Source: Acidimicrobiaceae bacterium
Lineage (GTDB): Bacteria > Actinomycetota > Acidimicrobiia > Acidimicrobiales > Palsa-688
Assembly (NCBI GenBank): GCA_003156795.1
Contig: PMHU01000282.1
Location: forward strand, 6,119-20,126
Length of the DNA: 14,008 nucleotides
Direction of reading: 5' to 3'
Each line of letters begins with the position of its first letter. Within the stretch, counting starts at the first letter, position 1. Position numbers and translations under genes: made by a program. The notes beneath the pieces are model-generated. The model made no database searches. It was not told the origin of the DNA and worked only from the letters and a program-made list of their open reading frames with translations. This document shows, piece by piece, positions 13,938 through 14,008 of the stretch.

Positions 13938-14008
13938 GGGATCACACCCTACCGTCGGCGTCTCGGTCTCCGCTGGCGCGAACGCGAAGCCCCCGGAGGC
14001 CGCGCCGG
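13938..14008. other. Right-edge non-coding or unassigned sequence
   Basis: These 71 bases lie upstream of the methyltransferase. They probably hold its promoter or the edge of a neighbouring gene; nothing specific is recognisable. Confidence 0.3.

Overview
This is a GC-rich window with GTG and TTG starts, tight gene packing and threonine-rich linkers. It looks like an actinobacterial chromosome (Actinomycetota, perhaps an Acidimicrobiia-like lineage). The phylum is inferred from base composition and protein style; no rRNA or other marker gene is present. Nearly every recognisable gene belongs to one theme: building, modifying and exporting a cell-surface or secreted polysaccharide that is probably sulfated.

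Layout. Bases 1-130 hold the start of a minus-strand NAD-dependent sugar epimerase/dehydratase that runs off the left edge. After a comparatively AT-rich divergent intergenic region (131-354) come two plus-strand genes. The first (355-2337) is a Wzz/Wzc-like chain-length protein fused to a P-loop ATPase domain that lacks the Walker A lysine. The second (2408-3814) is a polytopic membrane protein that may be the polysaccharide polymerase. These converge on a six-gene minus-strand array (9493 down to 3877). Transcription order is: sulfotransferase, sulfotransferase, sulfotransferase, sulfotransferase, extended SDR epimerase with a zinc-ribbon-like insertion, and a short alkaline-phosphatase/sulfatase-fold enzyme. 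The last five are joined by 4-base stop/start overlaps (GTGA three times, ATGA once), so they are very probably one translationally coupled operon. Diverging from this array are three plus-strand genes: a GT-A-like glycosyltransferase (9642-10511), a GT4 glycosyltransferase (10587-11678) and an exported right-handed beta-helix protein (11730-12986). A minus-strand SAM-dependent methyltransferase (12999-13937, TTG start) closes the window; the last 71 bases hold nothing recognisable.

How the parts may fit together (inference). The epimerases supply nucleotide sugars and the two glycosyltransferases assemble the repeat unit. The membrane protein and the Wzz-like protein would polymerise and length-control the chain. 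The four sulfotransferases add sulfate from PAPS, the methyltransferase may add a methyl group, and the beta-helix protein acts outside the cell on the product. The sulfatase-fold enzyme has Thr where FGly sulfatases have Cys, so it is more likely a phospho-type hydrolase or transferase than a sulfatase. No PAPS synthesis genes, Wzx flippase or outer-membrane export genes are in the window. No tRNA, rRNA, CRISPR, insertion sequence or integrase was seen.
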